Shown in pieces: positions 24,943 through 32,913 of a stretch of DNA of 64,000 bases (the stretch's first letter is position 1; each line of letters opens with the position of its first letter). The notes beneath the pieces were generated by a model, which saw only the letters and a list, made by a program, of their open reading frames with translations, searched no databases and was not told the origin of the DNA. Source of the DNA: an uncultured Litoreibacter sp. (GTDB lineage: Bacteria; Pseudomonadota; Alphaproteobacteria; Rhodobacterales; Rhodobacteraceae); NCBI GenBank assembly GCA_947501685.1, contig CANMWQ010000004.1, positions 62,001 through 126,000 of the forward strand, written 5' to 3'. The position numbers were made by a program, and so were the translations under genes.

Positions 24943-25737
24943 ATGCCTGGCTTTACCGAAATTTCCTCCACGCAGCTTATGCGGCTGATCGGCACGCCCG
25001 ACGCGCCGCAGATCATCGACGTCTCCATAGACGAAGACTTCAACGCTGACCCGCATCTGATCCCCACCGCGCGCCGCTGGCCCCACACCCGGATCGAGGA
25101 GCTCGCTCCGACCCTCAAGGGCACCCATGTCGTCACCATCTGCCAGCAAGGCAAGAAGCTCAGCCGCGGCAGCGCGGCGCTTTTGGCCAGCCACAGCATC
25201 CACGCAGAGAACCTTGAAGGCGGCAACTTTGCATGGCGTGACAGTGGTTTGCCACGCATACCTCACGTAAACCTGCCCACCTCCCACCGCTGGGTGACGC
25301 GCCACCGCCCCAAGATCGACCGCATCGCCTGCCCATGGCTGATCCGCCGCTTCGTCAACCCCGCAGCGCAGTTTCTGTTTGTCGCGCCTTCAGACGTCGC
25401 GCTGGTCGCAGAGAAATTCGACGCAACACCTTTTGATACCGAAATCCCGCCCTTCTGCCATCACGGCGAGGCCTGCACATTCGACCGGATGCTTGACCTT
25501 TTCGGCCTCGACACAGAGCCGCTCCGCAGGCTCGCAACAGTGATCCGCGCCGCCGACACCAACCGCCATGACCTCGCACCAGAGGCCGCTGGCCTTCTGG
25601 CCATCAGCATCGGCCTCAGCCGCGCCTATAAGGATGACCAAGCGCAGTTAGATGCCGGCCTGCCGCTCTATGACGCGCTCTACCGCTGGGCCCGCGACGG
25701 TCAAGGCGAAACCCATGACGACGCGCCATCCACATGA
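24943..25737 (+). CDS. chrB: Rhodanese-ChrB fusion, chromate resistance protein
   Basis: A 264-residue protein in two parts. The N-terminal domain is rhodanese-like (TEISSTQLMRLIGTPDAPQIIDVSIDEDF; VVTICQQGKKLSRGSAALLASHSIHAENLEGGNFAWRDSGLP), with the active-site loop Cys in CQQGKKLS. From about residue 115 comes the ChrB C-terminal domain: RWVTRHRPKIDRIACPWLIRRFVNPAAQFLFV, then FCHHGEACTFDRMLDLFGL and IRAADTNRHDLAPEAAGL. The start is ATG 24943, and its stop overlaps chrA by 4 bp. ChrB homologues serve as chromate sensors or accessory factors; the rhodanese suggests sulfur handling. Confidence 0.9.
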   Translation: MPGFTEISSTQLMRLIGTPDAPQIIDVSIDEDFNADPHLIPTARRWPHTRIEELAPTLKGTHVVTICQQGKKLSRGSAALLASHSIHAENLEGGNFAWRDSGLPRIPHVNLPTSHRWVTRHRPKIDRIACPWLIRRFVNPAAQFLFVAPSDVALVAEKFDATPFDTEIPPFCHHGEACTFDRMLDLFGLDTEPLRRLATVIRAADTNRHDLAPEAAGLLAISIGLSRAYKDDQAQLDAGLPLYDALYRWARDGQGETHDDAPST

Positions 25738-26987
25738 CCCATACCGAGTTGTTCCGCATTTTTGGCCGCATCGGCCTGCTGTCCTTCGGCGGTCCCGCCG
25801 CGCAAATCGCGCTCATGCACAAGGAGCTGGTCGAGGAGCGCCCCTGGCTCACCGAGCAGCAATTCCTGCGCGCGCTCAGCTTTTGCATGCTCCTGCCCGG
25901 CCCCGAGGCAATGCAGTTGGCCACCTATGCGGGCTGGCGGCTGAAAGGCGTGCCCGGAGGCCTTCTCGCGGGCCTCCTCTTCGTCCTCCCCGGCGCGCTC
26001 GTCATCCTCGCGCTCGCATTGTCCTACGCCGCCATTGGCGGGCTGGATTGGGTGCAATCGGTCTTCCTCGGCATCAAGGCCGTGGTGGTCGTCATCGTCA
26101 TCGAAGCGTTGCTGAAGCTCTCCAAACGTGCGCTGCACCGCCCCGGCCACTGGGCCCTCGCCGCCGCTGCCTTTGTGGCGATCTACATCTTCTCCGTGCC
26201 CTTTCCGCTGATCATTCTGGCCGCTGGCCTGATCGGCGCGACGCTCTCCTCAGACACGCCCTCTGAGCACGCGCCTCCCGTGCCGCTGCGCCAAACGCTA
26301 ACAACCGCAGCGCTTTGGGCCGCAATCTGGCTCCTCCCCCTCGTCGCGATCTATGCTGCGGACCCCGATTTCCTCGGCCCGCTCGGGCTGTTCTTCTCCA
26401 AACTGGCGCTGGTCACCTTCGGCGGCGCCTACGCGGTGCTGGCCTATATGACCCAAGCCGTCGTCGGCGACCTGGGCTGGCTCACCACGGCGCAGATGAT
26501 GGACGCGCTGGGCTTGGCCGAAACCACCCCCGGCCCGCTGATCTTGGTGACGGAGTTCGTTGCCATCCTGGCAGGCTACCGCGAGGGCGGCATAAGCCTT
26601 GCCCTTCTCGCAGGTGCTGTCACGCTCTGGGTCACCTTCGCGCCGTGCTTTTTGTGGATCTTCGCAGGCGCGCCCTATATCGACTGGTTGGCCAGCCGCC
26701 CCCGCCTTGCAAGCGCCCTTGCCGCCATCACCGCCGCCGTGGTCGGCGTGATCCTCAACCTCACGCTCTGGTTCGCGCTGAACCTCTTTTTCACCACGCT
26801 CACCCCCATCCCCTTGGCCTTTGGTACCCTGTTGCTCCCCGACCCCAGCTCCATCCACCTCACCCCCGTGCTGCTGGCCATCGCCGCCGGATACGCGCTC
26901 CTTATGCGCCACATGAACCTGATCACGGTGCTGGCGCTTGGCGGGGCGGCGGGCTGGGCCACACTTGCAATCACCGGGGTACTCTAA
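25734..26987 (+). CDS. chrA: Chromate efflux transporter ChrA
   Basis: A long-chain CHR-family membrane transporter of 417 residues, made of two homologous halves of about 5-6 helices. The first half shows FGRIGLLSFGGPAAQIALMHKELVEERPWL and MLLPGPEAMQLATYAGW; the second half repeats the pattern as FFSKLALVTFGGAYAVLAYM and LGLAETTPGPLILVTEFVAILAGY. These are the GGP and PGP signature motifs. It expels chromate (or, in marine bacteria, may handle sulfate-like oxyanions) using the membrane potential. It overlaps chrB and ends the ArsR-controlled run. Confidence 0.93.
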   Translation: MTHTELFRIFGRIGLLSFGGPAAQIALMHKELVEERPWLTEQQFLRALSFCMLLPGPEAMQLATYAGWRLKGVPGGLLAGLLFVLPGALVILALALSYAAIGGLDWVQSVFLGIKAVVVVIVIEALLKLSKRALHRPGHWALAAAAFVAIYIFSVPFPLIILAAGLIGATLSSDTPSEHAPPVPLRQTLTTAALWAAIWLLPLVAIYAADPDFLGPLGLFFSKLALVTFGGAYAVLAYMTQAVVGDLGWLTTAQMMDALGLAETTPGPLILVTEFVAILAGYREGGISLALLAGAVTLWVTFAPCFLWIFAGAPYIDWLASRPRLASALAAITAAVVGVILNLTLWFALNLFFTTLTPIPLAFGTLLLPDPSSIHLTPVLLAIAAGYALLMRHMNLITVLALGGAAGWATLAITGVL

Positions 26988-27048
26988 TCCCCCCTTTTCC
27001 TCCGCCCAAAATCCCCTATGCTTGACCCAAAGGACACCGGGGAAACCA

Positions 27049-27639
27049 ATGCCCATGCCTGACACAATCGACTACGGCAAGAAGATGCATCACGCGATGC
27101 GCAGCCTGATCAAGGGCGTGCTTCAGGATGTGGCCGATCACGGACTGCCCGGAGCGCATCATTTCTTCATCACCTACGACACCCAGCACCCGGATGTGGA
27201 AATGGCCGACTGGCTGTTTGACCGCTACCCCGAGGAAATCACCATCGTCATTCAAAACTGGTATGACGCGCTGTTTGTGGGTGAAGACGGCTTCCAGATC
27301 ACGCTGAATTTCGGCGACAGCCCGGAGCCTTTGAAAGTCCCTTTCGACGCCCTGCGCACCTTCGTGGATCCGTCGGTGGAATTCGGCCTGCGCTTTGAAA
27401 GCCATGACAGCGACGAGGAGGAGCTGCCCGAGCTGCATGACGTGGTGGATTTGGCAAAAGACGAGCTGCCAGAATTCGAAGCGGAGTTCGAAGCGGAGTT
27501 TGAGCCCGAATTCGAACCCAAAGCCGCCCCCAAACCGGCACGCAAATCAGCCCGCAAATCAGACGCGGCCAAAGACACGGCCAATGACTCTGCGACCAAG
27601 GCCGATGTGGTCAGCCTCGACAGCTTCCGCAAATCCTGA
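27049..27639 (+). CDS. sspB: SspB-alpha ClpXP adaptor
   Basis: The alphaproteobacterial adaptor (196 residues) that tethers ssrA-tagged proteins to ClpXP. The folded domain is residues about 3-120 (TIDYGKKMHHAMRSLIKGVLQDVADHGLPGAHHFFITYDTQHPDVEMADWLFDRYPEEITIVIQNWYD; FGDSPEPLKVPFDALRTFVDPSVEFGLRF). It is followed by a flexible acidic then basic linker with EAEFEAEFEPEFEP (about 145-158), and the ClpX-docking tail VVSLDSFRKS. A GGGGAAACC ribosome site precedes ATG 27049. It is 4 kb from tmRNA, which encodes the tag it recognises. Confidence 0.93.
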   Translation: MPMPDTIDYGKKMHHAMRSLIKGVLQDVADHGLPGAHHFFITYDTQHPDVEMADWLFDRYPEEITIVIQNWYDALFVGEDGFQITLNFGDSPEPLKVPFDALRTFVDPSVEFGLRFESHDSDEEELPELHDVVDLAKDELPEFEAEFEAEFEPEFEPKAAPKPARKSARKSDAAKDTANDSATKADVVSLDSFRKS

Positions 27640-27741
27640 AAACCCGGCACATCCTCTGAAAATCTTGGCTCATGTTGTCATGCCGCCGCCCGCGCCTTAT
27701 AGCTTTTGGGCAGTGAACATTTGCCAGCAGGACACCCTTTC

Positions 27742-29136
27742 ATGAGCGAGACTTTCCGCACCGAGACTGACAGCTTTGGCCCGTTGGAGGTCCCCTCCGA
27801 CAAGTATTGGGGCGCGCAAACGCAGCGCTCGATCATGAATTTCCCGATTGGTTGGGAGCGCCAACCCGTGGCCATCATCCGCGCGCTTGGCGTCATCAAG
27901 AAGGCCGCCGCCACCGTGAACCTCGAATTCGGCGACCTCGACGCGGAGCTAGCGCCGCACATTCAAGCCGCCGCCCAAGAGGTGATCGACGGCAAGTTTG
28001 ACGACAACTTCCCGCTGGTCGTCTGGCAAACCGGCTCTGGCACGCAATCCAATATGAACGCGAACGAAGTGATCTCGAACCGCGCCATCGAGATGATGGG
28101 CGGCGAGATGGGCTCCAAAACCCCCGTGCACCCCAATGACCACTGCAATATGGGGCAATCCTCCAACGACACCTTCCCCACCGCGATGCATGTCGGCATC
28201 GGCATGATGGCCCGCGACACGCTCTTGCCCGGCCTGCGCAAGCTGCACGCAGCCCTTATGGCCAAGTCGGAAGAATTCAAAGACATCATCAAGATCGGCC
28301 GCACCCATACGCAAGACGCCACACCTCTGACTTTGGGACAGGAATTCGGCGGCTACGCGCATCAAATGGCCAAAGCCATCGAGCGCGTGGAAATGTGTCT
28401 GCCCGATATCTACGAGCTGGCCCAAGGCGGCACCGCCGTCGGCACCGGGCTCAACACCCGCAAGGGCTTCGCGGAGAAAGTTGCATCTGAGATCGCCGCT
28501 ATCACCGACCTGCCTTTTGTCACCGCCCCCAACAAATTCGAGGCGCTGGCCGCCCATGACGCAATGGTCATGTTCTCCGGCGCGCTGAAAACCGCCGCCG
28601 CCTCCATGTTCAAGATCGCCAATGACATGCGCCTCTTGGGCTCCGGCCCCCGCTCCGGTCTGGGCGAGCTGATCCTGCCCGAAAACGAGCCCGGCTCGTC
28701 GATCATGCCCGGCAAGGTCAACCCCACACAGGCCGAAGCGCTGACCATGGTCTGCGTCCATGTCATGGGCAATGACGCCGCCGTCGGCATGGCCGGATCG
28801 CAGGGGCATTTCGAGCTGAACGTCTACAACCCGATGATGAGCTACAACGTGCTGCAATCCATGCAGCTGCTGGGCGACGCTGCGGGCAGCTTCACCGACA
28901 ATATGGTCGTGGGCACGCAGGCCAATATCGAACGGATCGACAAGCTGATGAAGGAATCGCTGATGCTGGTCACCGCACTCGCGCCGACCATTGGCTATGA
29001 CAACGCCACGAAAGTCGCCAAGACCGCCCACAAGAACGGCACCACCCTCAAGGAGGAAGCCATCGCGCTGGGCCTTGTCGATGCGGAGACCTTTGACCGG
29101 GTCGTCCAGCCCAAGGACATGATTGGCCCGAAATGA
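27742..29136 (+). CDS. fumC: Fumarate hydratase, class II
   Basis: The iron-independent fumarase (464 residues) that interconverts fumarate and L-malate in the TCA cycle. Diagnostic stretches include [66 protein letters not shown] and the family signature [20 protein letters not shown]. The start is ATG 27742 ([18 protein letters not shown]). Its stop overlaps the following DUF4169 gene by 4 bp, so three small cistrons are coupled in a row. Confidence 0.97.
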   Translation: MSETFRTETDSFGPLEVPSDKYWGAQTQRSIMNFPIGWERQPVAIIRALGVIKKAAATVNLEFGDLDAELAPHIQAAAQEVIDGKFDDNFPLVVWQTGSGTQSNMNANEVISNRAIEMMGGEMGSKTPVHPNDHCNMGQSSNDTFPTAMHVGIGMMARDTLLPGLRKLHAALMAKSEEFKDIIKIGRTHTQDATPLTLGQEFGGYAHQMAKAIERVEMCLPDIYELAQGGTAVGTGLNTRKGFAEKVASEIAAITDLPFVTAPNKFEALAAHDAMVMFSGALKTAAASMFKIANDMRLLGSGPRSGLGELILPENEPGSSIMPGKVNPTQAEALTMVCVHVMGNDAAVGMAGSQGHFELNVYNPMMSYNVLQSMQLLGDAAGSFTDNMVVGTQANIERIDKLMKESLMLVTALAPTIGYDNATKVAKTAHKNGTTLKEEAIALGLVDAETFDRVVQPKDMIGPK

Positions 29137-29315
29137 AGCCAGACATAAAACCGGTCAACCTGAACCAGTATCGCAAAGACAAAGCGCGCGCCGAGGACAA
29201 GGCCCGCGCGGATCAGAACGCCGTCAAATTTGGCCGCACCAAGGCGCAAAAGCTGCGCGAGGCGGCCAAGCTGGAGCAGGTGCGCAAAAATCTGGACCAG
29301 CACGAGTTCGAATGA
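29133..29315 (+). CDS. DUF4169 family small basic protein
   Basis: A 60-residue, highly charged protein ([55 protein letters not shown]), likely one long helix. It matches DUF4169, a short alphaproteobacterial family of unknown function. It overlaps fumC by 4 bp and the next gene by 4 bp. The FGRTKAQK stretch is the conserved part. Confidence 0.85.
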   Translation: MKPDIKPVNLNQYRKDKARAEDKARADQNAVKFGRTKAQKLREAAKLEQVRKNLDQHEFE

Positions 29316-29536
29316 GCCGCCCCAAGAAACGCTCCCTCACACTGAAAGGCCACCGCACCAGCGTGTCGCTGGAAGACGCGTTCTGGGCGGAGTTCCGCGC
29401 TATCGCCGCCGCGCAAAGCCGACCCATCAATGACCTCGCCGCCGAAATCGACGCCGCGCGCGGCCCCGATCTGGGGCTCGCCTCCGCCATCAGGCTATTC
29501 GTGCTGGCCGACCTGCAATCGCGCGCCGCGCCCTGA
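29312..29536 (+). CDS. Ribbon-helix-helix domain protein
   Basis: A 74-residue protein with a ribbon-helix-helix fold: SLTLKGHRTSVSLEDAFWAEFRAIAAAQSRPINDLAAEIDAARGPDLGLASAIRLFVLADLQSRA. The strand RTSVSLEDAFW followed by two helices is the RHH_4 pattern. It could be a small DNA-binding regulator. The ATG overlaps the stop of DUF4169, and the 3' end overlaps the convergent DUF3592 gene by 42 bp, so transcripts from both sides collide here. Confidence 0.85.
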   Translation: MSRPKKRSLTLKGHRTSVSLEDAFWAEFRAIAAAQSRPINDLAAEIDAARGPDLGLASAIRLFVLADLQSRAAP

Positions 29537-29998
29537 CACCCGGCGCAGCAGCAGCCAGATCGCGCCCAGCCAGAAGGTCAGCCCCAGAGCCGTCACCAGC
29601 GACATAATCACTGACGTCACCGTCTCGCGGCGAAACGGCACATCAATCGCCACCGTCTCCGCGCCCGGCTCCCACGCCACCAGCACCGTCTGCTCCGGCA
29701 GAAGGTCGTAATGCACAGAGCCGCGCTGCGTCTCCATAATCCGTATCTTGCCCGACGGATCCCGGAACGCGACACGCGGCACATAGGCCTGATACTCCGT
29801 CTCCGGCTGCCGGTAAGAGCGCACATCCAGCACAATCCCCGGCACCTGCGCCCCGTTAGAGGTCAGCGTCCAGAACACCCGGTCCAGATTGCCAAAAGCC
29901 ACCAAGCTGACGCCCAGGGCCAGCATCAGCGAAATCGCACCCCATGTGGGCGGCGCGAAAAACAGCACCCGGCCCACCGCCGCCTCAATCCGTTTCAC
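29495..29998 (-). CDS. DUF3592 domain membrane protein
   Basis: A 167-residue protein with two transmembrane helices (about 16-38 and 131-152) enclosing a periplasmic beta-rich domain: GAQVPGIVLDVRSYRQPETEYQAYVPRVAFRDPSGKIRIMETQRGSVHYDLLPEQTVLVAWEPGAETVAIDVP. This is the DUF3592 pattern (GxVxxxxxxxxxYxPxVxFxxxxG). It overlaps the P450 stop by 14 bp, so it is the last gene of the hydrolase-P450-DUF3592 unit. Function unknown. Confidence 0.8.
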   Translation of the reverse strand: MKRIEAAVGRVLFFAPPTWGAISLMLALGVSLVAFGNLDRVFWTLTSNGAQVPGIVLDVRSYRQPETEYQAYVPRVAFRDPSGKIRIMETQRGSVHYDLLPEQTVLVAWEPGAETVAIDVPFRRETVTSVIMSLVTALGLTFWLGAIWLLLRRVSGRGARLQVGQHE

Positions 29999-31337
29999 GT
30001 CTCGTCACCCTCAACCAAATCCCGTCCTTCGCCCGCACCGTCAAATGCGCCTGCGGCACCGGCTCTGCGCCGTCAATCACTTCAAACCGAAAGGCCCGCA
30101 CCAGCATCGACAGCAAAAGCGGCCCCTCAAACATCGCAAACCCTGCGCCGGGGCACACCCGCGCGCCCGATGAAAACGGGATAAAAGCATCCCGCGCGCA
30201 GGTCTTTCCGTTTTCCGTCTCCCAACGGGCAGGGTCAAACCCGTCCGGGTTGTCCCAAAGCCTTTCATGCCGATGCAAATGCCAGGGCGAGACCACCACC
30301 ATCGCGCCTGTCTCGACGCGACGCCCCCGAAATTCCTCCGGACACCCCGCCTCCCGCACCATCATCGGCACCGGCGGGTAAAGCCGCAGCGCCTCGCGAA
30401 ACACGTCCCGGCTGACGCGCAGCTTGCCCATCACCGCCACGTCCGGCCCCGCTTCCAATGCGACAGCCTCAGCCGCCACGCGCGCCTGCCACTGCGGCGA
30501 CATGGCCAGCAAATAGAGAGCCCATGACAGTGCCGATGCACTCGTCTCATGCCCCGCCAAAAAGAAGATCGCGACCTGATCAACCATCTCATCTGCGGTG
30601 AACAGCTCTCCCGTTTCGGGGTCCGGCGTGGTCATGATCTTGGTCGCCAGATCATCAGGGGCACTCCCCGCCTCTATCGCCGCCATCCGCGCACGGGTCA
30701 GCCCGGTGATCAGCCCCCGAATGGCCCGCGCCGCCGCCCGCGTCTTGGGCCGAAACACCCGAGGCATCCAGCCGGGCAAAGGCACGAAGGCCGCGAGGTT
30801 CAACAGCGGCTGGCTGCGCTGATAGTCGCGAAACCTCGTGAACACCTCCCCCGCCACCTTATCCTCAATCGGGATCGAAAACAGCGTGCGAAAGATCACG
30901 TCAGCCGCCGCAAAGCTGGCCGCTTGCTCGACCTCAACGCGCCCTTCTTCCATCCGCGCCACCGCCTGTTCCCCAGCGGCCCACATGGCCGGAAACGTGT
31001 CGCGCAGCCGTCCGCCCTCAAAGGCCGGGTCGATGATGCGCCGCTGCCGCTCCCACTCCGCGCCATTGGTCACAAAAACCGAGTTTCCCAGCAAAGGCCG
31101 CAGCCCCTCGCTGATCCGGTCAGACTTCGGAAAATCCTCTGGCCGCACGTTCAGCACTTCACGCACCAGCTTCGGGTCATTGACCAGAAAGCTGCGGAAA
31201 AACGGCGTCTTGAACTCCGCCATCCACGCGCCATATAGCTTGGCCGGTTGCGCCGACAGGATGTCGCGCCGAAACAGCCGCAGATAACGCAGAAACGACA
31301 CCCTCTCGGGCCGAGCTTCAGGCTTGGGCGGTCTCAT
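29985..31337 (-). CDS. Cytochrome P450
   Basis: A 450-residue heme monooxygenase. The I helix has AGHET (261-265) for proton delivery, the K helix EALR (315-318, ExxR), and the heme ligand is Cys395 in PFSSGARVCPGAGFAMFEG. The RRIIDPAF and EWERQRR region (about 94-106) matches bacterial P450s of the CYP102-like/CYP4-like clade rather than P450cam. It starts at ATG 31337 in TGAGATGAG, right after the hydrolase stop, and overlaps DUF3592. No ferredoxin or reductase gene lies nearby, so electron donors are encoded elsewhere. Substrate unknown. Confidence 0.93.
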   Translation of the reverse strand: MRPPKPEARPERVSFLRYLRLFRRDILSAQPAKLYGAWMAEFKTPFFRSFLVNDPKLVREVLNVRPEDFPKSDRISEGLRPLLGNSVFVTNGAEWERQRRIIDPAFEGGRLRDTFPAMWAAGEQAVARMEEGRVEVEQAASFAAADVIFRTLFSIPIEDKVAGEVFTRFRDYQRSQPLLNLAAFVPLPGWMPRVFRPKTRAAARAIRGLITGLTRARMAAIEAGSAPDDLATKIMTTPDPETGELFTADEMVDQVAIFFLAGHETSASALSWALYLLAMSPQWQARVAAEAVALEAGPDVAVMGKLRVSRDVFREALRLYPPVPMMVREAGCPEEFRGRRVETGAMVVVSPWHLHRHERLWDNPDGFDPARWETENGKTCARDAFIPFSSGARVCPGAGFAMFEGPLLLSMLVRAFRFEVIDGAEPVPQAHLTVRAKDGIWLRVTRRETD

Positions 31338-31338
31338 C

Positions 31339-32586
31339 TCAGGCCGCCATCGAGACATGCCGCGACACCGCCACATCAATCCGCGACTTTGACGGAGGCC
31401 TGTCCGCATAGCGCGCCGCCAAGCTCACAGGCCCCGCCGTGATCTGGAAATAATCGTAATCCTTGGGCCGGTCGAACGCGCACAGATACTGAAAATGCAA
31501 CCGAAAGAACCGCCACCTCAAGGCTTTCCACGTCTCTTCCGACAGGGTCTGCGTGAAGGCGGCGGAAAACACCAATGGCCAGCGCTTATCCGACGGCTCC
31601 ACCCCGCTCACCGACACAGGGTCACACAGCGCAAAGGCGCAGCCATCGCCGGGCGCAGTCACATCCACCCATGTCACATGCTCGGAGGCCGACAGGAAAT
31701 GCAAATCGCGCCGCAACCGCTGCGCGTCGGGCAAGAACGACACCATCGGCACCACCTGCCCCAGTGACAAAAACGCCAGTTGAGGCCCGCCGTCAGCCAC
31801 CCGCCCCGCGCGGATCAAGTCCGCCAGCACCGACACCGCCAGATGCGCGCCCGACGAATGGCCGACCACCAGAACCTCCTCCACATCCTGCGCCAAAGCC
31901 TGCGCAATCCGCTCCCCAAACGCGGCCATGCGCGCCTCCAAAGCGGGCGGGTACGCGCCCTTCAACTGCGCCGAATAGGCGTAATCATGCATCAGATAAT
32001 GCGCGTAAATCTTGTTGTCGCGCGCCTTGAACCAGCGCAACACCGCGCCGCCCAAAACAAACAGGCAGCCCAGAAACACCGCCCAGCCCAGCCAGCCGGG
32101 CACGGCAAAACCCAGCCCCATCAGGCCCAAAACCAACCGGCTCGCCAGCACGCCTGCCAAGACCGCCAGCCCCAACTGCCCCAGCAACACGACCACCGGG
32201 TAGAGCGCCGCAATCACCGGCCCTTTGCGCAACAACATCAGCCGCCACAGCGCGCCGGAGGAGATGTAAATCCACGCCGTCCGCAGCAGCTGCACATAGG
32301 TCGCAAAAATTCCCGTGGCCATGGAGTCGCGCACAATGTCCGACCAGACCAGAACCTCCATCTCGGCCGCGACCGCCACGCCGTCGATCTCTGCGGCCAC
32401 GTCCCAGCCGAACCCGTCGCCCGCCTCCTTGGCGCTTTGCGAGATTTCATAGCCACTGATCGCGGCCTGCGCCGCGCTTTCAGTGCGGTACAGCTCGCGG
32501 TAGCGGCGCGGATGGAACGGGTCATAGCCGGGAATGTAAAACACCCGCCGCCTGCGCACCTGTACCTGATCCTGCGAACTCGCCAT
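31339..32586 (-). CDS. Membrane-linked alpha/beta-hydrolase-like protein
   Basis: A 415-residue protein. The N-terminus is basic then VFYIPGYDPFHPRRYRELYRTE, a typical lipase-like oxyanion-strand region. Two or three transmembrane helices follow at about 110-195 (LYPVVVLLGQLGLAVLAGVLASRLVLGLMGLGFAVPGWLGWAVFLGCLFVLGG). A nucleophile elbow GHSSGAH (about 256-262) then supports a Ser hydrolase. The C-terminal part has WVDVTAPGDGCAFALCDPV and no other clear domain. The stop is directly before the P450 start. Substrate unknown; the pair may act on a lipid or steroid-like compound, by context only. Confidence 0.75.
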   Translation of the reverse strand: MASSQDQVQVRRRRVFYIPGYDPFHPRRYRELYRTESAAQAAISGYEISQSAKEAGDGFGWDVAAEIDGVAVAAEMEVLVWSDIVRDSMATGIFATYVQLLRTAWIYISSGALWRLMLLRKGPVIAALYPVVVLLGQLGLAVLAGVLASRLVLGLMGLGFAVPGWLGWAVFLGCLFVLGGAVLRWFKARDNKIYAHYLMHDYAYSAQLKGAYPPALEARMAAFGERIAQALAQDVEEVLVVGHSSGAHLAVSVLADLIRAGRVADGGPQLAFLSLGQVVPMVSFLPDAQRLRRDLHFLSASEHVTWVDVTAPGDGCAFALCDPVSVSGVEPSDKRWPLVFSAAFTQTLSEETWKALRWRFFRLHFQYLCAFDRPKDYDYFQITAGPVSLAARYADRPPSKSRIDVAVSRHVSMAA

Positions 32587-32668
32587 GGGGCGAGCCTAGC
32601 GCTTGATCCGGGCAAAAGTAAGGAGCCCCGCGCTGGACACGGCCCCCCGTGCCCCCTACATCACAATC

Positions 32669-32896
32669 ATGGACATCGCCGAGACATTGGACGCCACAGG
32701 GCTGCTATGCCCCCTGCCCGTTTTGAAGGCCCGCAAACGGCTGCAAGGGCTAGCCTCCGGCGAGGTGCTGAAAGTGCTCGCAGACGACCCCGCAGCCGTC
32801 ATCGACGTCCCGCATTTCTGCGCGGAGGCCGGCCACACGCTGCTCAGCCAATCGGATGATGGCCCTGCGCAAACCTATCTGATCCGCAAGGCCTGA
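32669..32896 (+). CDS. tusA: TusA-type sulfurtransferase
   Basis: A 75-residue sulfur carrier. MDIAETLDATGLLCPLPVLKARKRLQGLASGEVLKVLADDPAAVIDVPHFCAEAGHTLLSQSDDGPAQTYLIRKA has the CPxP active-site motif (Cys14) and the usual beta-alpha-beta-alpha-beta-beta fold of the family. It passes persulfide sulfur to tRNA thiolation and other acceptors. The gene is divergent from the hydrolase gene (82 bp) and ends 17 bp before the convergent indolepyruvate oxidoreductase stop. Confidence 0.92.
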   Translation: MDIAETLDATGLLCPLPVLKARKRLQGLASGEVLKVLADDPAAVIDVPHFCAEAGHTLLSQSDDGPAQTYLIRKA

Positions 32897-32913
32897 TCCG
32901 CAAAGCCTGAGCC

